Positions 25,473 through 35,090 are shown, counted from the first letter of the stretch. The stretch: 64,000 nucleotides of DNA from Corallococcus sp. EGB (GCF_019968905.1 NZ_CP079946.1:6917356-6981355); one strand, 5' to 3'. Numbers and translations: made by a program. The notes: generated by a model from the sequence alone, not told the origin.

Positions 25473-28106
25473 ATGCGCAGCAACCAGCACGCCCGGTGGA
25501 TCCGGGCGCTCACGGCCGTGGCTTGCCTTGGCACCGCCTGCCGCCCGGATGACGCCGCCGGCCCCGCCACCCCACCCACGCCCGCCCCGCAGGCGCCCGC
25601 CATCTCCGGCGTACGCTCCGCGTGGGTCCGCATCGGCCCCAAGGCCGAAGCACGCGAGGTGAAATACGAAGCCGTCAACGGCCTCGCCATCTTCGAAGGA
25701 GACATCGTCCTCGGCACCGTCGAGGACGTGGAGCGCGAGTCACCGAAGGTGAAGGCCCAGGCCGCCAACCGCGTCTCCGCGGAGAGCATCCAGGTCACCG
25801 GCAGCAGCAAGCGCTGGCCCAACGGCGTCGTCCCGTACGTCCACGTCTACGGCTCGCTGGACGACAACTACGTCGTCAACGACGCCATCCGGCACTGGCA
25901 GCGCAAGACGGGCCTGCGCTTCGTCCCCATCTCCGCCTCCACGCCCTCCTCCACCGACCACGTCTACTTCGTGAAGGGCCAGGGCTGCACGTCGGCCGTG
26001 GGACGCCAGGGCGGCCGGCAGTTCATCACGCTGGAGGGCGCGTGCGGGCTGGGCGCCGTCATCCACGAACTGGGCCACGCCATCGGCTTCTGGCACGAGC
26101 AGAGCCGCGAGGACCGCAACGACTTCATCGACATCCTCTGGGACAACATCGAGTCCGGCAAGGAGCACAACTTCGAGCAGCAGATCAGCAACGGCGACGA
26201 CTTCGGGGCCTATGACTTCGGGTCCATCATGCACTACGGCACCACGGCGTTCGGCAGGCCCGACCCCGTCACCGGTGCCCCCATGCAGACCATCCGCACC
26301 AAGGGCGGACAGTCCATTGGCCAGCGCAGCGGCCTGAGCACGGGTGACGTCGCATCCGCCGCGTCCATGTATCCCGGCGAGATGAAGGGCAACTTCGAGG
26401 AGATCACCTCCACCGGCTACGTGAAGGGCTGGACCTTCGACACCGCGTCACCGGAAGTCTCCGCGACCGTGCACATCTACATCGACGGGCCCGCGGGCTC
26501 CGGCGGCACGTACGGCGGCTCCGCGGTGGCCAACGTCGCGCGCCCGGACGTCAACACCGCGTATGACGGCATCCTGGGCAACCACGGGTTCTACTTCCCC
26601 ATGCCCGCGTACTACCGCGACGGCCAGAACCACACGCTCTACGTCTACGGCATTGACGTGCAGGGCCAGTACAACCCGCTGCTCACGGGCTCGCCGCGCA
26701 CGTTCAACCTGCCGGGCGCGTTCGGCACGCTCGACAACATCTCGAATGACGGCACGGTGACGGGCTGGGCGCTGGACCTGGACTCGCCCGCGGTGTCCAT
26801 CCCTGTCTACTACTCCATCGACGGCAACCCGGCCTCCGTGGGCAACGTGGTGGCCAACCTCTACCGCTCCGACGTGAAGACCGCCTACCCCATGGCGTCC
26901 GGCGCGAACGGCTTCTCCTTCCGCATCCCGGACGTCTACGTGGACGGCCAGGAGCACACGCTGCGCATCTACGCGTTGGATCAGCAGGGCCGCAACAGCC
27001 CGCTGCTCGTCAACGCGCCCAAGACGTTCCGGCTGGCCATGCCCTCCGTCTACAAGGCGGGCGTCTTCGCGGGCACGGGCAGCGCGGATCAGCTCATCGC
27101 CATTGACGGCTCGGGCTACGGCCCGCGCGTGAGCGTCTCCGGCTACGTCAACGCCAACGGCTTCCCCAACACCCACTACCAGGAGGCCTGGAACGCGTCC
27201 GGCCTGCTCAACGGCTGGCACAACCCCAGCGACATCAAGCTGGTGGGTGACTTCCGCGGCCTGGGCTACGATCAGATGCTCTTCATCAACACCGACGGCC
27301 TGAACGGCCGGGTGATGGTCGCCGACTTCCGCGACGGCGTCGCCCCCGCGGAGGTGCGCTACCTCGAGCCCTGGGGCCTGAGCGGCCTGCTCGACGGCTG
27401 GCATGATCCGGAGGACCTCCAGCTCGCGGGCGACTTCCTCCACCGGGGCCATGATCAGGTGCTGTTCTTCAACCGCTCCGGCACGGGTGGGCGCGTGATG
27501 ATCGCCGACTTCAGCGACGGCGTGGCTCCCGCGGAGGTCGGCTACCAGGAGTCCTGGACCGCGCCGAACTCCTTCGAGGACTGCTCCGAGCCGGACGACA
27601 AGCTCTACGTCGGTGACTTCCAGCACCGGGGCTACGACCAGGTGCTCTGCCTCAACCGCTCCGGCACGGGGGCGCGGGTGAAGATCCTCGACTTCAGCGC
27701 GGGCGTGGGCCCGGCACAGGTGCGCTACGAGGAGGCGTCCGGCGCCTTCCCCTTGCTGGACGGCCTGATGGACGCGGACGACAACCAGGCGGCAGGTGAC
27801 TTCCGCGGCCTGGGCTACGACCAGCTGCTGCTGGTGAACAACGGCACCACGGGCACGGCCATGCTCATCGCGGACTTCCTCGACGGCGTCGCGCCCGCCG
27901 AGGTGCGCTACAGCGAGGCGCAGGGCGTGAGCTACTACCCGGCGCTGCTGGCCAACCGGATGCTGGTGGGTGACTTCCGCGGCCTGGGCCACGACCAGGT
28001 GCTCTACGGCGGCTGGTACGACCCCTCCTACGCCACCATCATCCTGGACTTCTCCGACGGCGTCGCCCCGCCGGAGCGGCTCTTCCAGAAGGTGGAGCTG
28101 AACTGA
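25473..28106 (+). CDS. Astacin-type (M12A) metalloprotease lipoprotein with C-terminal repeats
   Basis: 877 residues. A lipoprotein-like signal (LTAVACLGTACR) is followed by a propeptide-like region and the astacin catalytic domain (about 110-305), with zinc helix HELGHAIGFWHEQSREDR (His198, Glu199, His202, His208) and the Met-turn SIMHYG (Met253, Tyr255). Next come two related beta-modules beginning TGYVKGWTFDTASPEV and DGTVTGWALDLDSPAV, then five about 61-residue repeats built around GDFRGLGYDQ that resemble FG-GAP/VCBS propeller units. It is probably a surface or secreted protease used on prey protein or matrix, with the repeats as binding domains. GAGGGGG precedes the ATG by about 8 bases. 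Confidence 0.93.
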   Translation: MRSNQHARWIRALTAVACLGTACRPDDAAGPATPPTPAPQAPAISGVRSAWVRIGPKAEAREVKYEAVNGLAIFEGDIVLGTVEDVERESPKVKAQAANRVSAESIQVTGSSKRWPNGVVPYVHVYGSLDDNYVVNDAIRHWQRKTGLRFVPISASTPSSTDHVYFVKGQGCTSAVGRQGGRQFITLEGACGLGAVIHELGHAIGFWHEQSREDRNDFIDILWDNIESGKEHNFEQQISNGDDFGAYDFGSIMHYGTTAFGRPDPVTGAPMQTIRTKGGQSIGQRSGLSTGDVASAASMYPGEMKGNFEEITSTGYVKGWTFDTASPEVSATVHIYIDGPAGSGGTYGGSAVANVARPDVNTAYDGILGNHGFYFPMPAYYRDGQNHTLYVYGIDVQGQYNPLLTGSPRTFNLPGAFGTLDNISNDGTVTGWALDLDSPAVSIPVYYSIDGNPASVGNVVANLYRSDVKTAYPMASGANGFSFRIPDVYVDGQEHTLRIYALDQQGRNSPLLVNAPKTFRLAMPSVYKAGVFAGTGSADQLIAIDGSGYGPRVSVSGYVNANGFPNTHYQEAWNASGLLNGWHNPSDIKLVGDFRGLGYDQMLFINTDGLNGRVMVADFRDGVAPAEVRYLEPWGLSGLLDGWHDPEDLQLAGDFLHRGHDQVLFFNRSGTGGRVMIADFSDGVAPAEVGYQESWTAPNSFEDCSEPDDKLYVGDFQHRGYDQVLCLNRSGTGARVKILDFSAGVGPAQVRYEEASGAFPLLDGLMDADDNQAAGDFRGLGYDQLLLVNNGTTGTAMLIADFLDGVAPAEVRYSEAQGVSYYPALLANRMLVGDFRGLGHDQVLYGGWYDPSYATIILDFSDGVAPPERLFQKVELN
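27050..28090 (+). repeat. Five tandem in-frame repeats of about 183 bp inside the astacin gene
   Basis: Units containing GDFRGLGYDQ-like cores start near 27247, 27430, 27612, 27796 and 27970, each followed by a DFxDGVAPAEVRY strand. The even spacing of about 61 codons indicates internal duplication of a propeller-type blade. A diverged half unit precedes the first one. Confidence 0.8.
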
Positions 28107-28116
28107 GGCCGCGGTC

Positions 28117-28129
28117 CCGGTGACACCGG
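28117..28129. terminator. Short hairpin between convergent genes
   Basis: CCGGT (28117-28121) and ACCGG (28125-28129) with a 3-base loop lie in the 43-base gap between the astacin and GH13 genes. It is GC-only without a T-run, so a terminator role is only plausible. Confidence 0.3.
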
Positions 28130-28149
28130 CGGAGCCGCTCCCCTCCACT

Positions 28150-29814
28150 TCAGGGCAGCGGCTCCGTCCGGTGCTTGCGCGCCGGGTTCTCGTGTCCCAC
28201 GCGGTACCAGTGGTAGCCGTAGCCCTCCAGCATGAGCACGTGGCGCTGGCCGTCCACGGGCTCGGAGTGGGCCTCGGTCAGCACGTTGAACAGCGTGCAG
28301 GGCTCGCCGCCGCCGGGGTCCAGCTTCACCGTGCAGGGCTTGGACGACAGGTTGTGCAGCACCACCATCGCGTTGCCCTTCCAGTCGTACCGGATGGCCA
28401 GCACGCCCTTGTTGCCCGTGCGCAGCACCTTCCACGCGCCCCACCCCAGCTCCGGGCACTCCTTGCGCGCGCGGATGATGCGCTCCGTCCAGTTGAGCTG
28501 CGAGCCCGGGTTGCGGCGCTGCTGCGCCACATTCACCTGCCGGAAGCCGAACGGGCCGTCCGACACCAGGGGCTTGACCGGCGTCTCGGCCAGGGTGAAG
28601 CCGCCGTGCGGCTCCGGGCTCCACTGCATGGGCGTGCGCACCGCCTGCCGCTCCGCCAGCGCCAGGTTCTCCCCCATGCCCAGCTCGTCGCCGTACCAGA
28701 CCACCGGCGTCCCCGGCAGTGAGAACATCAGGCTGTACGCCAGCTCGATGCGGCGGCGGTCCCCGTCCAGCATCGGCGCGAGCCTCCGGCGCAGGCCGCG
28801 GTCATACAGCTGCATGTCCTTGTCGGGCCCCAGCGCCTGGAACACCGCCTGCCGGTCCGCGTCCGACAGCCGGCCCAGGTCCAGCTCATCGTGGTTGCGC
28901 AGGAAGTTCGCCCATTGCGCCGTATGCGGCAGCTTGGGCGCGGACTTCAGCGCCTGCACCAGCGGCGTGACGTCGCCTTTCGTGAGCGCCAGGTAGAAGT
29001 TCTGGTTCGCCAGGAAGTTGAACACCAGCTGCATTCGGTCGTTGTCGCCGAAGAACTCCATCACCTCGTCCATGGTGACGTTGGCCTCCGCGAGCAGGAT
29101 GGCGTCGCCCCTTCGCCACGACAGGAACTCGCGCATCTCCTCCAGCAGCTTGTAGGGGTTCTTCACGCCCGGGTTCTTCAGGCCCTTCAGCTCCACCAGG
29201 AAGGGCACCGCGTCCACGCGGAAGCCGGACACGCCCAGCTCCAGCCAGAACCCCATGATCTTGAGGATCTGCTCGCGCACCTCCGGGTTCGCCACGTTGA
29301 GGTCGGGCTGGAAGTCGAAGAAGCGGTGGAAGTACCAGAGGCGTGCCTCCTTGTCGTACGTCCAGGTGGAGGGCTGCACGCCCGGGAAGACCATGCCCTT
29401 GTTGGCGTCCCTGGGCCGCTTCTTCGACCAGACGTAGTAGTCGCGGTAGCGGCTGTGGGGGTCCTTGCGCGCGGCCTGGAACCACGGGTGCTGATCCGAC
29501 GTGTGGTTCACCACCAGGTCGATGATGACGCGGATGCCGTGCAGCCGGGCCTCGTGGGTGAAGGCCACGAAGTCACCCAGGTCCCCCAGGCGCGGATCCA
29601 CGCCGTAGTAGTCGAGGATGTCGTAGCCGTTGTCGCGGTTGGGCGTGGGCTGGAAGGGCAACAGCCACAGGCAGGTGATGCCCAGGCCCGCCAGGTAGTC
29701 CAGCTTGCGCTTGAGGCCCTTGAAGTCCCCCACGCCGTCGCCGTTGCCGTCCATGAACGTCTCGACGTCGAGGCAGTAGACGATCGCGTTCTTGTACCAG
29801 AGGTCTTCAATCAT
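28150..29814 (-). CDS. GH13 alpha-amylase family enzyme, trehalose synthase (TreS)-like
   Basis: 554 residues. It opens like TreS enzymes, which interconvert maltose and trehalose (LWYKNAIVYCLDVETFMDGN, DYLAGLGITCLWLLPFQP, NGYDILDYYGVDPRLG). The catalytic triad of clan GH-H is present: nucleophile Asp201 (GFRVDAVPF), acid/base Glu243 (LLAEANVT) and Asp309 (RNHDELD), plus DLVVNHTS. A C-terminal beta-domain follows. There is no maltokinase fusion, and no glg genes adjoin, so related GH13 hydrolase or transferase activity cannot be excluded. ATG 29812-29814 starts just before the conserved N-terminus. It is divergent from the LLM oxidoreductase with a 158-base gap. Confidence 0.88.
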   Translation of the reverse strand: MIEDLWYKNAIVYCLDVETFMDGNGDGVGDFKGLKRKLDYLAGLGITCLWLLPFQPTPNRDNGYDILDYYGVDPRLGDLGDFVAFTHEARLHGIRVIIDLVVNHTSDQHPWFQAARKDPHSRYRDYYVWSKKRPRDANKGMVFPGVQPSTWTYDKEARLWYFHRFFDFQPDLNVANPEVREQILKIMGFWLELGVSGFRVDAVPFLVELKGLKNPGVKNPYKLLEEMREFLSWRRGDAILLAEANVTMDEVMEFFGDNDRMQLVFNFLANQNFYLALTKGDVTPLVQALKSAPKLPHTAQWANFLRNHDELDLGRLSDADRQAVFQALGPDKDMQLYDRGLRRRLAPMLDGDRRRIELAYSLMFSLPGTPVVWYGDELGMGENLALAERQAVRTPMQWSPEPHGGFTLAETPVKPLVSDGPFGFRQVNVAQQRRNPGSQLNWTERIIRARKECPELGWGAWKVLRTGNKGVLAIRYDWKGNAMVVLHNLSSKPCTVKLDPGGGEPCTLFNVLTEAHSEPVDGQRHVLMLEGYGYHWYRVGHENPARKHRTEPLP

Positions 29815-29972
29815 CCCGTTTCCATGAGCCCTCCGCTCCCAGGAGGCATCCGGTGCCGTCCGCGCGCCGTGCGGAACCCCACACCCGAGGGCAGGCGGGC
29901 TTCGTTCAGCGAACACTCGCGCGAGGACCAGCCTCCCGGGCGGGCCGCGCCGGCTTCAGGGTGGACGCACCC

Positions 29973-30935
29973 ATGCCCCTCATCGGCTACCACGCGTCAC
30001 ACGAACAGTTCGCGCCCAGTGAACTCCTGCGCCTCTGCCAGAAGGCGGAGGCCGTGGGCTTCCAGGCCGCGCTCAACTCCGACCACTTCCACCCGTGGAC
30101 GGAGGCGCAGGGACAGAGCGGCTTCGCCTGGGCGTTCATGGGCGCGGCGCTCGCGACCACGGGTCTGTCCTTCGGCTCCGTCACGGCGCCGGGCCAGCGC
30201 TACCACCCGGCCATCGTCGCGCAGGCGCTGGGCACGCTGAACGAGATGTATCCCGGCCGGGCCTGGATGGCGCTCGGCAGCGGCCAGTACCTCAACGAGG
30301 CCATCACCGGCACGGGCTGGCCCGCCAAGGACCTGCGCAACGCGCGCCTGAAGGAGTGCGTGGACATCATGCGCGCCCTCTTCCGCGGCGAGACGGTGAC
30401 GCACCGGGGGCTGGTCACCGTGGAGGAGGCGAAGCTCTACACGCGCCCGAAGGACATGCCCCTGTTGCTGGGCGCCGCCGTCACGGCGAAGACGGCCCGC
30501 TGGGTGGCCAGCTGGGCGGACGGGCTCATCACCACCGCGCGGCCGCCGGAGCAGCTGCGCCAGGTGGTGGACGCGTTCCGCGAAGGCGGCGGCGAGGGCA
30601 AGCCCCTGTTCCTGAAGGTGCAGCTGTCGTACGCGAGGGACGAAGAGCTCGCCCGTGAAGGCGCGTACAACCAGTGGGCGTCCAACATCTTCGCCAACAG
30701 CGTGCTCACGGACCTGCGCACGCCCGCGCAGTTCCAGGAGGCCGCGGACGTGGTGCAGCCGCACGACCTGGACGGCCCGCTGCGCGTCTCCAGCAGCCTC
30801 CAGCAGCACGTGGACTGGCTGGGCGAGGACCTGCGCCTGGGCTTCGACCGGCTCTACCTGCACAACGTCACGCGGGAGCAGGACGGGTTCATCGAGGCCT
30901 TCGGCGAGAAGGTGATTCCCGCGCTCACGCGCTGA
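29973..30935 (+). CDS. LLM-class flavin/F420-type oxidoreductase
   Basis: A 320-residue TIM-barrel protein of the luciferase-like monooxygenase superfamily: IGYHASHEQFAPSELLRLCQ, ALNSDHFHPW, FGSVTAPGQRYHPAIVAQAL, YPGRAWMALGSGQYLNEA and LGAAVTAKTARWVASWADG. These segments are like the F420/FMN-dependent glucose-6-phosphate dehydrogenase-type branch. The redox cofactor and substrate cannot be decided from sequence alone. The start at 29973 is the first residue aligning with the family, and the open frame upstream (to 29853) lacks family similarity. The AlkZ-like gene starts 12 bases after its stop, so the two are probably one transcript. Confidence 0.88.
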   Translation: MPLIGYHASHEQFAPSELLRLCQKAEAVGFQAALNSDHFHPWTEAQGQSGFAWAFMGAALATTGLSFGSVTAPGQRYHPAIVAQALGTLNEMYPGRAWMALGSGQYLNEAITGTGWPAKDLRNARLKECVDIMRALFRGETVTHRGLVTVEEAKLYTRPKDMPLLLGAAVTAKTARWVASWADGLITTARPPEQLRQVVDAFREGGGEGKPLFLKVQLSYARDEELAREGAYNQWASNIFANSVLTDLRTPAQFQEAADVVQPHDLDGPLRVSSSLQQHVDWLGEDLRLGFDRLYLHNVTREQDGFIEAFGEKVIPALTR

Positions 30936-30947
30936 ACGCCGCTGGGT

Positions 30948-32066
30948 ATGCTCGGGCGCATGCCCGACGAAGTCCTGTCCACCCGAGCCCTCAACCGCGC
31001 CACGCTCGCGCGCCAGTTGCTGCTCACGCGCGAGGAGATGACCGTGCCACGCGCCATCGAGCACCTGGTGGGCCTGCAGGCCCAGCTCGCGCGTCCGCCG
31101 TACCTGGCCCTCTGGTCGCGCCTCCAGGGCTTCCAGCGCGACACGCTCACGAAGCTGGCGCTGAAGCGCGAGCTGGCGCGCGGCACGATGATGCGCGGCA
31201 CGCTGCACCTGATGACCGCGAAGGACTACCTGCGCTACCGCGGCCTCTTCCAGCCCATGCTCAACGCCGCGATGCGCTCGGTGCTGAAGGAGCGCGCCGA
31301 GGCGCTGGACCTGCCCGCACTGCTGGCCACGGCGAGGCCTTTCCTCCAGGAGGAGCCCCGAACCTTCGAGGAGGTGCGCGAGCACCTGATGAAGCACCAC
31401 GTGGACGGCGACGAGCGGGCCATGGGCTTCGCCACGCGGCTGGGGTTGCCGCTCGTGCAGGTGCCCGAGGAGGGGCTGGAGTGGGGCTGGCCCGGCAACG
31501 CCGGCTTCACGCTGGCGGAGTCCTGGCTGGGCGAGAAGCTCTCCACGGACGACGACGCGTCGCCGTTGGTGCTTCGCTACCTGGCGGCCTTCGGCCCCGC
31601 CACCGTGGCGGACATGCAGGCCTGGTCCGGCATCAAGCCGCTGAAGGACGCGTTCGAGAAGGTGCGCGGCAAGCTGGTGGAGTTCCGCGACGCGAAGAAG
31701 CGCGTCCTCTTCGATTTGCCCAAGGCCCCGCGCCCGCCCGAGGACACGCCCGCGCCGGTGCGCTTCCTGCCGGACTTCGACAACCTCATCCTGTCCCACG
31801 CGGACCGCACGCGCGTGGTCCCGGAGGAGCACCGCGAGAAGCTGTCCACGAAGAACCTGCGAGTCCTCAACGTGTTCCTGGTGGACGGACACGTCGCGGG
31901 CTCGTGGAGCACCGAGCGCAAGAAGGGCACCGTGACGCTGGTGTGCAAGCCCTTTGAGCCCGTGAAGAAGGCCGACCGCGACGCGCTGGTACAGGAGGGA
32001 GAGGACCTCCTGCGCTTCAGCGATCCGGACGCCGCGAAGGTGGCGGTGACGTTCGCCACGCAGTAG
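30948..32066 (+). CDS. AlkZ-family winged-helix DNA glycosylase
   Basis: 372 residues of the HTH_42/DUF1006 family: VPRAIEHLVGLQAQLARPP with the Gln44-x-Gln46 motif that supplies the catalytic residues of AlkZ-type DNA glycosylases, TMMRGTLHLMTAKDYLRYR, LRYLAAFGPATVADMQAWSG (winged-helix unit), and the C-terminal RFLPDFDNLILSHADRTRVV. AlkZ enzymes excise alkylated or crosslinked bases, and some protect against DNA-alkylating natural products. ATG 30948 is used; ATG 30960 (MPDEVL) is equally possible. It lies in an apparent operon with the LLM oxidoreductase. Activity is inferred from family membership. Confidence 0.88.
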   Translation: MLGRMPDEVLSTRALNRATLARQLLLTREEMTVPRAIEHLVGLQAQLARPPYLALWSRLQGFQRDTLTKLALKRELARGTMMRGTLHLMTAKDYLRYRGLFQPMLNAAMRSVLKERAEALDLPALLATARPFLQEEPRTFEEVREHLMKHHVDGDERAMGFATRLGLPLVQVPEEGLEWGWPGNAGFTLAESWLGEKLSTDDDASPLVLRYLAAFGPATVADMQAWSGIKPLKDAFEKVRGKLVEFRDAKKRVLFDLPKAPRPPEDTPAPVRFLPDFDNLILSHADRTRVVPEEHREKLSTKNLRVLNVFLVDGHVAGSWSTERKKGTVTLVCKPFEPVKKADRDALVQEGEDLLRFSDPDAAKVAVTFATQ

Positions 32067-32176
32067 CGCCGGGCAACCTCTCGACACCTGAGGCGCCCTC
32101 GGAGGCATGTGTCGGACCCGGCGGGTATGACCGGGTTCTGCACACCACACCGGAGTGCGGCCAGGAGGCGCGAGCG

Positions 32177-33487
32177 ATGAAGCACCGCTGGTGGGTGGTG
32201 CTGTGGCTATGGCTTCTTCCCATGCGAGGGGATGCCACGGCGTCGACAGACTCCGAAGCCTCTGCCTCCAGTTCCTGGTCTCCACTGGCAAGGCTCGAGG
32301 TGGCGACGCTCGCGTTTCTGCCACGCTCGGACGGCACTGAGGCTGAAGGCTTCGTTCAACTGGAGCCCACGCTCATCCTGGATGGCGGCCCGGAACTCGG
32401 ACTCAACCTGGGTGCCCCTGTCCGACTGCGGGCGTGGGACGGCGCAAACCGCGTGCGGCGCGAGGACTGGGACAGTCTCTCTGACTGGGGCCAGTGGGTG
32501 CGCGGCCTCAAGCTGGGTTCGGACGCGACACCGGTGGGCGTGTGGCTGGGCGCACTGGAGGACTACAGCCTGCTGTCGGCGCATCTGGTGCGCCGCTACT
32601 CCAACCGGACGAATCCGGACTACCACCCGGCGGGTGGTTTCCTCACGGGCACCGCGGGTCCGCTCTACACGGAGGCCTTCGCCTCGGATGTCCTGGGCGC
32701 GCGATTGATGGGCGCGGAGGTCGCGCTGGATGTGGGGCGCGTTGTCTTTGGCGCCGGTCATCCGCGGGGGCGTTACACGTTCGCAGTCTCCGCCATGCGT
32801 GATTGGGGACGGGCTGGAGGAAGCGCGCCGTCCGTGACGCTGGCGCACCTGGACGGGACTGCGGTGGTGCTGAGGCGGCCGGGCCTGGAAGCGCACCTGC
32901 TTGCGGGGTGGGGAGGACGGCCGGGCATTGGAGGCGCTTGGGGCGCGGTGCTGGGTGCGGGAGCGGATGCGGTGGCCCCCACGTGGGATGTGTCACTGCG
33001 CCTGGAGTTACGCAGACAGCACGGTGGCTTCCGGCAAGGCTTCTTCGGCCCGGACTATGAACTCGCAAGGTTCCAGCCCGTGGGCTCGGAAGGCGTGCCA
33101 CTGGCCTCCTCGCGCTTCCCGAACGGGTACTCGCTCCAGACCGAGGCGCGAGTGGGCTGGGATGCCGTGGGCTATCGCGGACTGCAACGGCACCTGATGC
33201 TGTCGCTGAGCGTGGAGTCCTTCTCCTGGGGCCGCCTGGATGGGGACGGGCGCGTGGCGGTGCAGCTCCTGGAGCGCAGCCTGGAGTTGGCGGTGAAGGG
33301 GTTGGGCGTGGGCATGGGCCAGGCCGGAGCCCGCTATCTGGGCGCGGCGGAAGCGCGCTGGCGAATCATGGAAGGGAAGCTCTACGCGGTCGCCACGGGA
33401 GGCACGCTCCTGTTCCCCGAAGGTGACGGGACGCTGCGTCCGGGTGTCTTCGCGTCGGTGGGGCTGGGGGTGGACAATGCGCGCTGA
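32177..33487 (+). CDS. Exported barrel-like protein, first gene of the toxin cassette
   Basis: 436 residues with a signal peptide (MKHRWWVVLWLWLLPMRGDA) and a mature part of short amphipathic strands with aromatic ends (VGVWLGALEDYSLLSAHLV, TWDVSLRLELRRQHGGF, SLQTEARVGWDAVGYRG, LMLSLSVESFSWGR), suggesting an outer-membrane beta-barrel. I do not recognise a named family. GGAGG is 8 to 9 bases upstream of the ATG. Its 3' end overlaps the lipoprotein toxin gene by 11 bases, so it is translationally linked to it. By analogy with sit loci, where a third gene sometimes accompanies toxin and immunity genes, it may help toxin placement or transfer; that role is inference. Confidence 0.8.
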   Translation: MKHRWWVVLWLWLLPMRGDATASTDSEASASSSWSPLARLEVATLAFLPRSDGTEAEGFVQLEPTLILDGGPELGLNLGAPVRLRAWDGANRVRREDWDSLSDWGQWVRGLKLGSDATPVGVWLGALEDYSLLSAHLVRRYSNRTNPDYHPAGGFLTGTAGPLYTEAFASDVLGARLMGAEVALDVGRVVFGAGHPRGRYTFAVSAMRDWGRAGGSAPSVTLAHLDGTAVVLRRPGLEAHLLAGWGGRPGIGGAWGAVLGAGADAVAPTWDVSLRLELRRQHGGFRQGFFGPDYELARFQPVGSEGVPLASSRFPNGYSLQTEARVGWDAVGYRGLQRHLMLSLSVESFSWGRLDGDGRVAVQLLERSLELAVKGLGVGMGQAGARYLGAAEARWRIMEGKLYAVATGGTLLFPEGDGTLRPGVFASVGLGVDNAR

Positions 33488-35090
33488 CGTCCTGCTCGGG
33501 TGCGTGGCCCTCCTCTTCGCCGGCTGTGCTTCGTTGCCTCCCAGGCCCGGAAGAACGCTGAGCTACGCGTCCCGTGCAGCCGCGGATGCTCCTGCGGCGC
33601 GCATGTCGAGCGACGAGGCGCCGCTTGAGGCCGCTGCGGTGCCGAGCGTCACGTCCCCAGAGGAAGCACCGCCCCTGTACCGCCGCAAGGCCGTGCGCGA
33701 AGTGGTGACGGGAGCAAGCCCCGTTCGCACAGCGGTCATGGCGGGCGTCACCGTTCCCGAAGTCGTGCAACCGGACACCTGGGAGCAGTTGCTGACAAAC
33801 GCGGGGCTGGAGACAAGGGACGAGCGTCCCGTCGGGGCCTCGCTGACGCCCACGCAAGCGGCGCGACTGCTGGACGCGCTGCTGAGCAAGCCTGTCACGT
33901 TGAGCACCATCCCGCCTCGGATGGCAGCGGGCTTCATCCTTCGCGAGGTAATGGAAGGAAGCGAAGTCACGCGGCAGGAGCTCCTGCGGCGGGTGGAGCG
34001 CTTCTCCCGCGCGCGGATCGCGGTGCTGCGACCGGACGGCTACCTCGCGTGGGCCCTCACCGGGCGCACTCAGCAGAAGGTGGCAACGGTTGAGTGGAAG
34101 GACGGCGCCTTCCGCGCGCATGGCTTCGAGCTGGGCCGCTTCTATAGCGGCAAGGGCGGTGTCTTCCGCGCCGTGGACGCGCAGCTCCAGGCTTCGGACT
34201 GGCGCCCGCTGGCGGAGGTGTACGACGACGCGGACGTCATCAGCCGCACCCTGGATGGAGCCGAGGATGCGTTGGTGGAGCTGTACCACGCGCTGGGCCA
34301 GTTGCTCACCCGTCCCGTGGACAGCATCGCGGGGTTGAGCCACCTGCCGGCGGGCGTGACGGCCCTCATCGTGTCATCGCCCGAGTACTGGGAGCGCTTC
34401 CGGTCCATGACCCGTGGCGAGCAGATCCGCGAAGTGTCTCGGCTGATGACGGGCCTGCTCATCACCGGGGGCGCGGCCTCGGCCACGACGCGGACCTTGA
34501 AGGGGATGGCGGTGGGGGCGGACATCTCGGTGCCTGTGCTTTCGCTGTCGGCGGAGGGCGCGCTGGCAATCGAGCGAGTCGCGGTGCCAGCAGGGCGCGC
34601 AGTGACGGCGCTCAGCGGCGGCCCTGGGGCGGCCATCATCCTCCAGCGGTCCAACGCGGCCTCCCAGGGTTCGCCGCCTTCCAATGGACCCGGGCAGTGG
34701 GGGCCAACCAGCGAGTCCCTGAAGCCCCCTGCGCGCCGCTACCAGGAGCAGATTACAGGGCACCCGGCCGACGAAGCGTTCTGGGTTGGAGGCACGAGCA
34801 CGAAAGTGGGAGGCGTGAAGTTCGACGGCTTCAAGGAAGGCGTGTTGCTGGAAGCCAAGGGGCCCGGTTACGCGAAGTTCTTCGATGGGCTGGAGCCCAA
34901 GGATTGGTTCAGGCACTCCGGAGCACAGGGACTCATTGACCAGGCCCAGAGGCAGCTCGGCAGGGTTCGCGGTACGGGCATCCCCATCCGATGGCATGTC
35001 GCGGAGAAGCGTGCCGCGGACGCCATTCGACAGTTGCTCGATGGAGCGGGGATCAAGGAAATTGAAGTCGTGCATACTCCAGCGCTGTGA
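33477..35090 (+). CDS. Lipoprotein with C-terminal Tox-REase-5 nuclease toxin domain
   Basis: 537 residues. The N-terminus is a lipoprotein signal (MRADVLLGCVALLFAGCASL, Cys17 in FAGC). A long central region without known motifs follows (about 40-410, with a hydrophobic Ala/Gly-rich stretch near 325-390). The C-terminal 120 residues (from RYQEQITGHPADEAFWV) match the Tox-REase-5 restriction-endonuclease-fold toxin domain, with FDGFKEGVLLEAKGPGY supplying Asp450 and Glu459-x-Lys461, the PD-(D/E)xK nuclease core, and a conserved Gln-rich helix (IDQAQRQLG). It overlaps the upstream gene by 11 bases, and the immunity gene starts 12 bases after its stop. The architecture is that of SitA-like toxins swapped between myxobacterial outer membranes. 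Third positions are less GC-rich than in flanking genes. Confidence 0.9.
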   Translation: MRADVLLGCVALLFAGCASLPPRPGRTLSYASRAAADAPAARMSSDEAPLEAAAVPSVTSPEEAPPLYRRKAVREVVTGASPVRTAVMAGVTVPEVVQPDTWEQLLTNAGLETRDERPVGASLTPTQAARLLDALLSKPVTLSTIPPRMAAGFILREVMEGSEVTRQELLRRVERFSRARIAVLRPDGYLAWALTGRTQQKVATVEWKDGAFRAHGFELGRFYSGKGGVFRAVDAQLQASDWRPLAEVYDDADVISRTLDGAEDALVELYHALGQLLTRPVDSIAGLSHLPAGVTALIVSSPEYWERFRSMTRGEQIREVSRLMTGLLITGGAASATTRTLKGMAVGADISVPVLSLSAEGALAIERVAVPAGRAVTALSGGPGAAIILQRSNAASQGSPPSNGPGQWGPTSESLKPPARRYQEQITGHPADEAFWVGGTSTKVGGVKFDGFKEGVLLEAKGPGYAKFFDGLEPKDWFRHSGAQGLIDQAQRQLGRVRGTGIPIRWHVAEKRAADAIRQLLDGAGIKEIEVVHTPAL

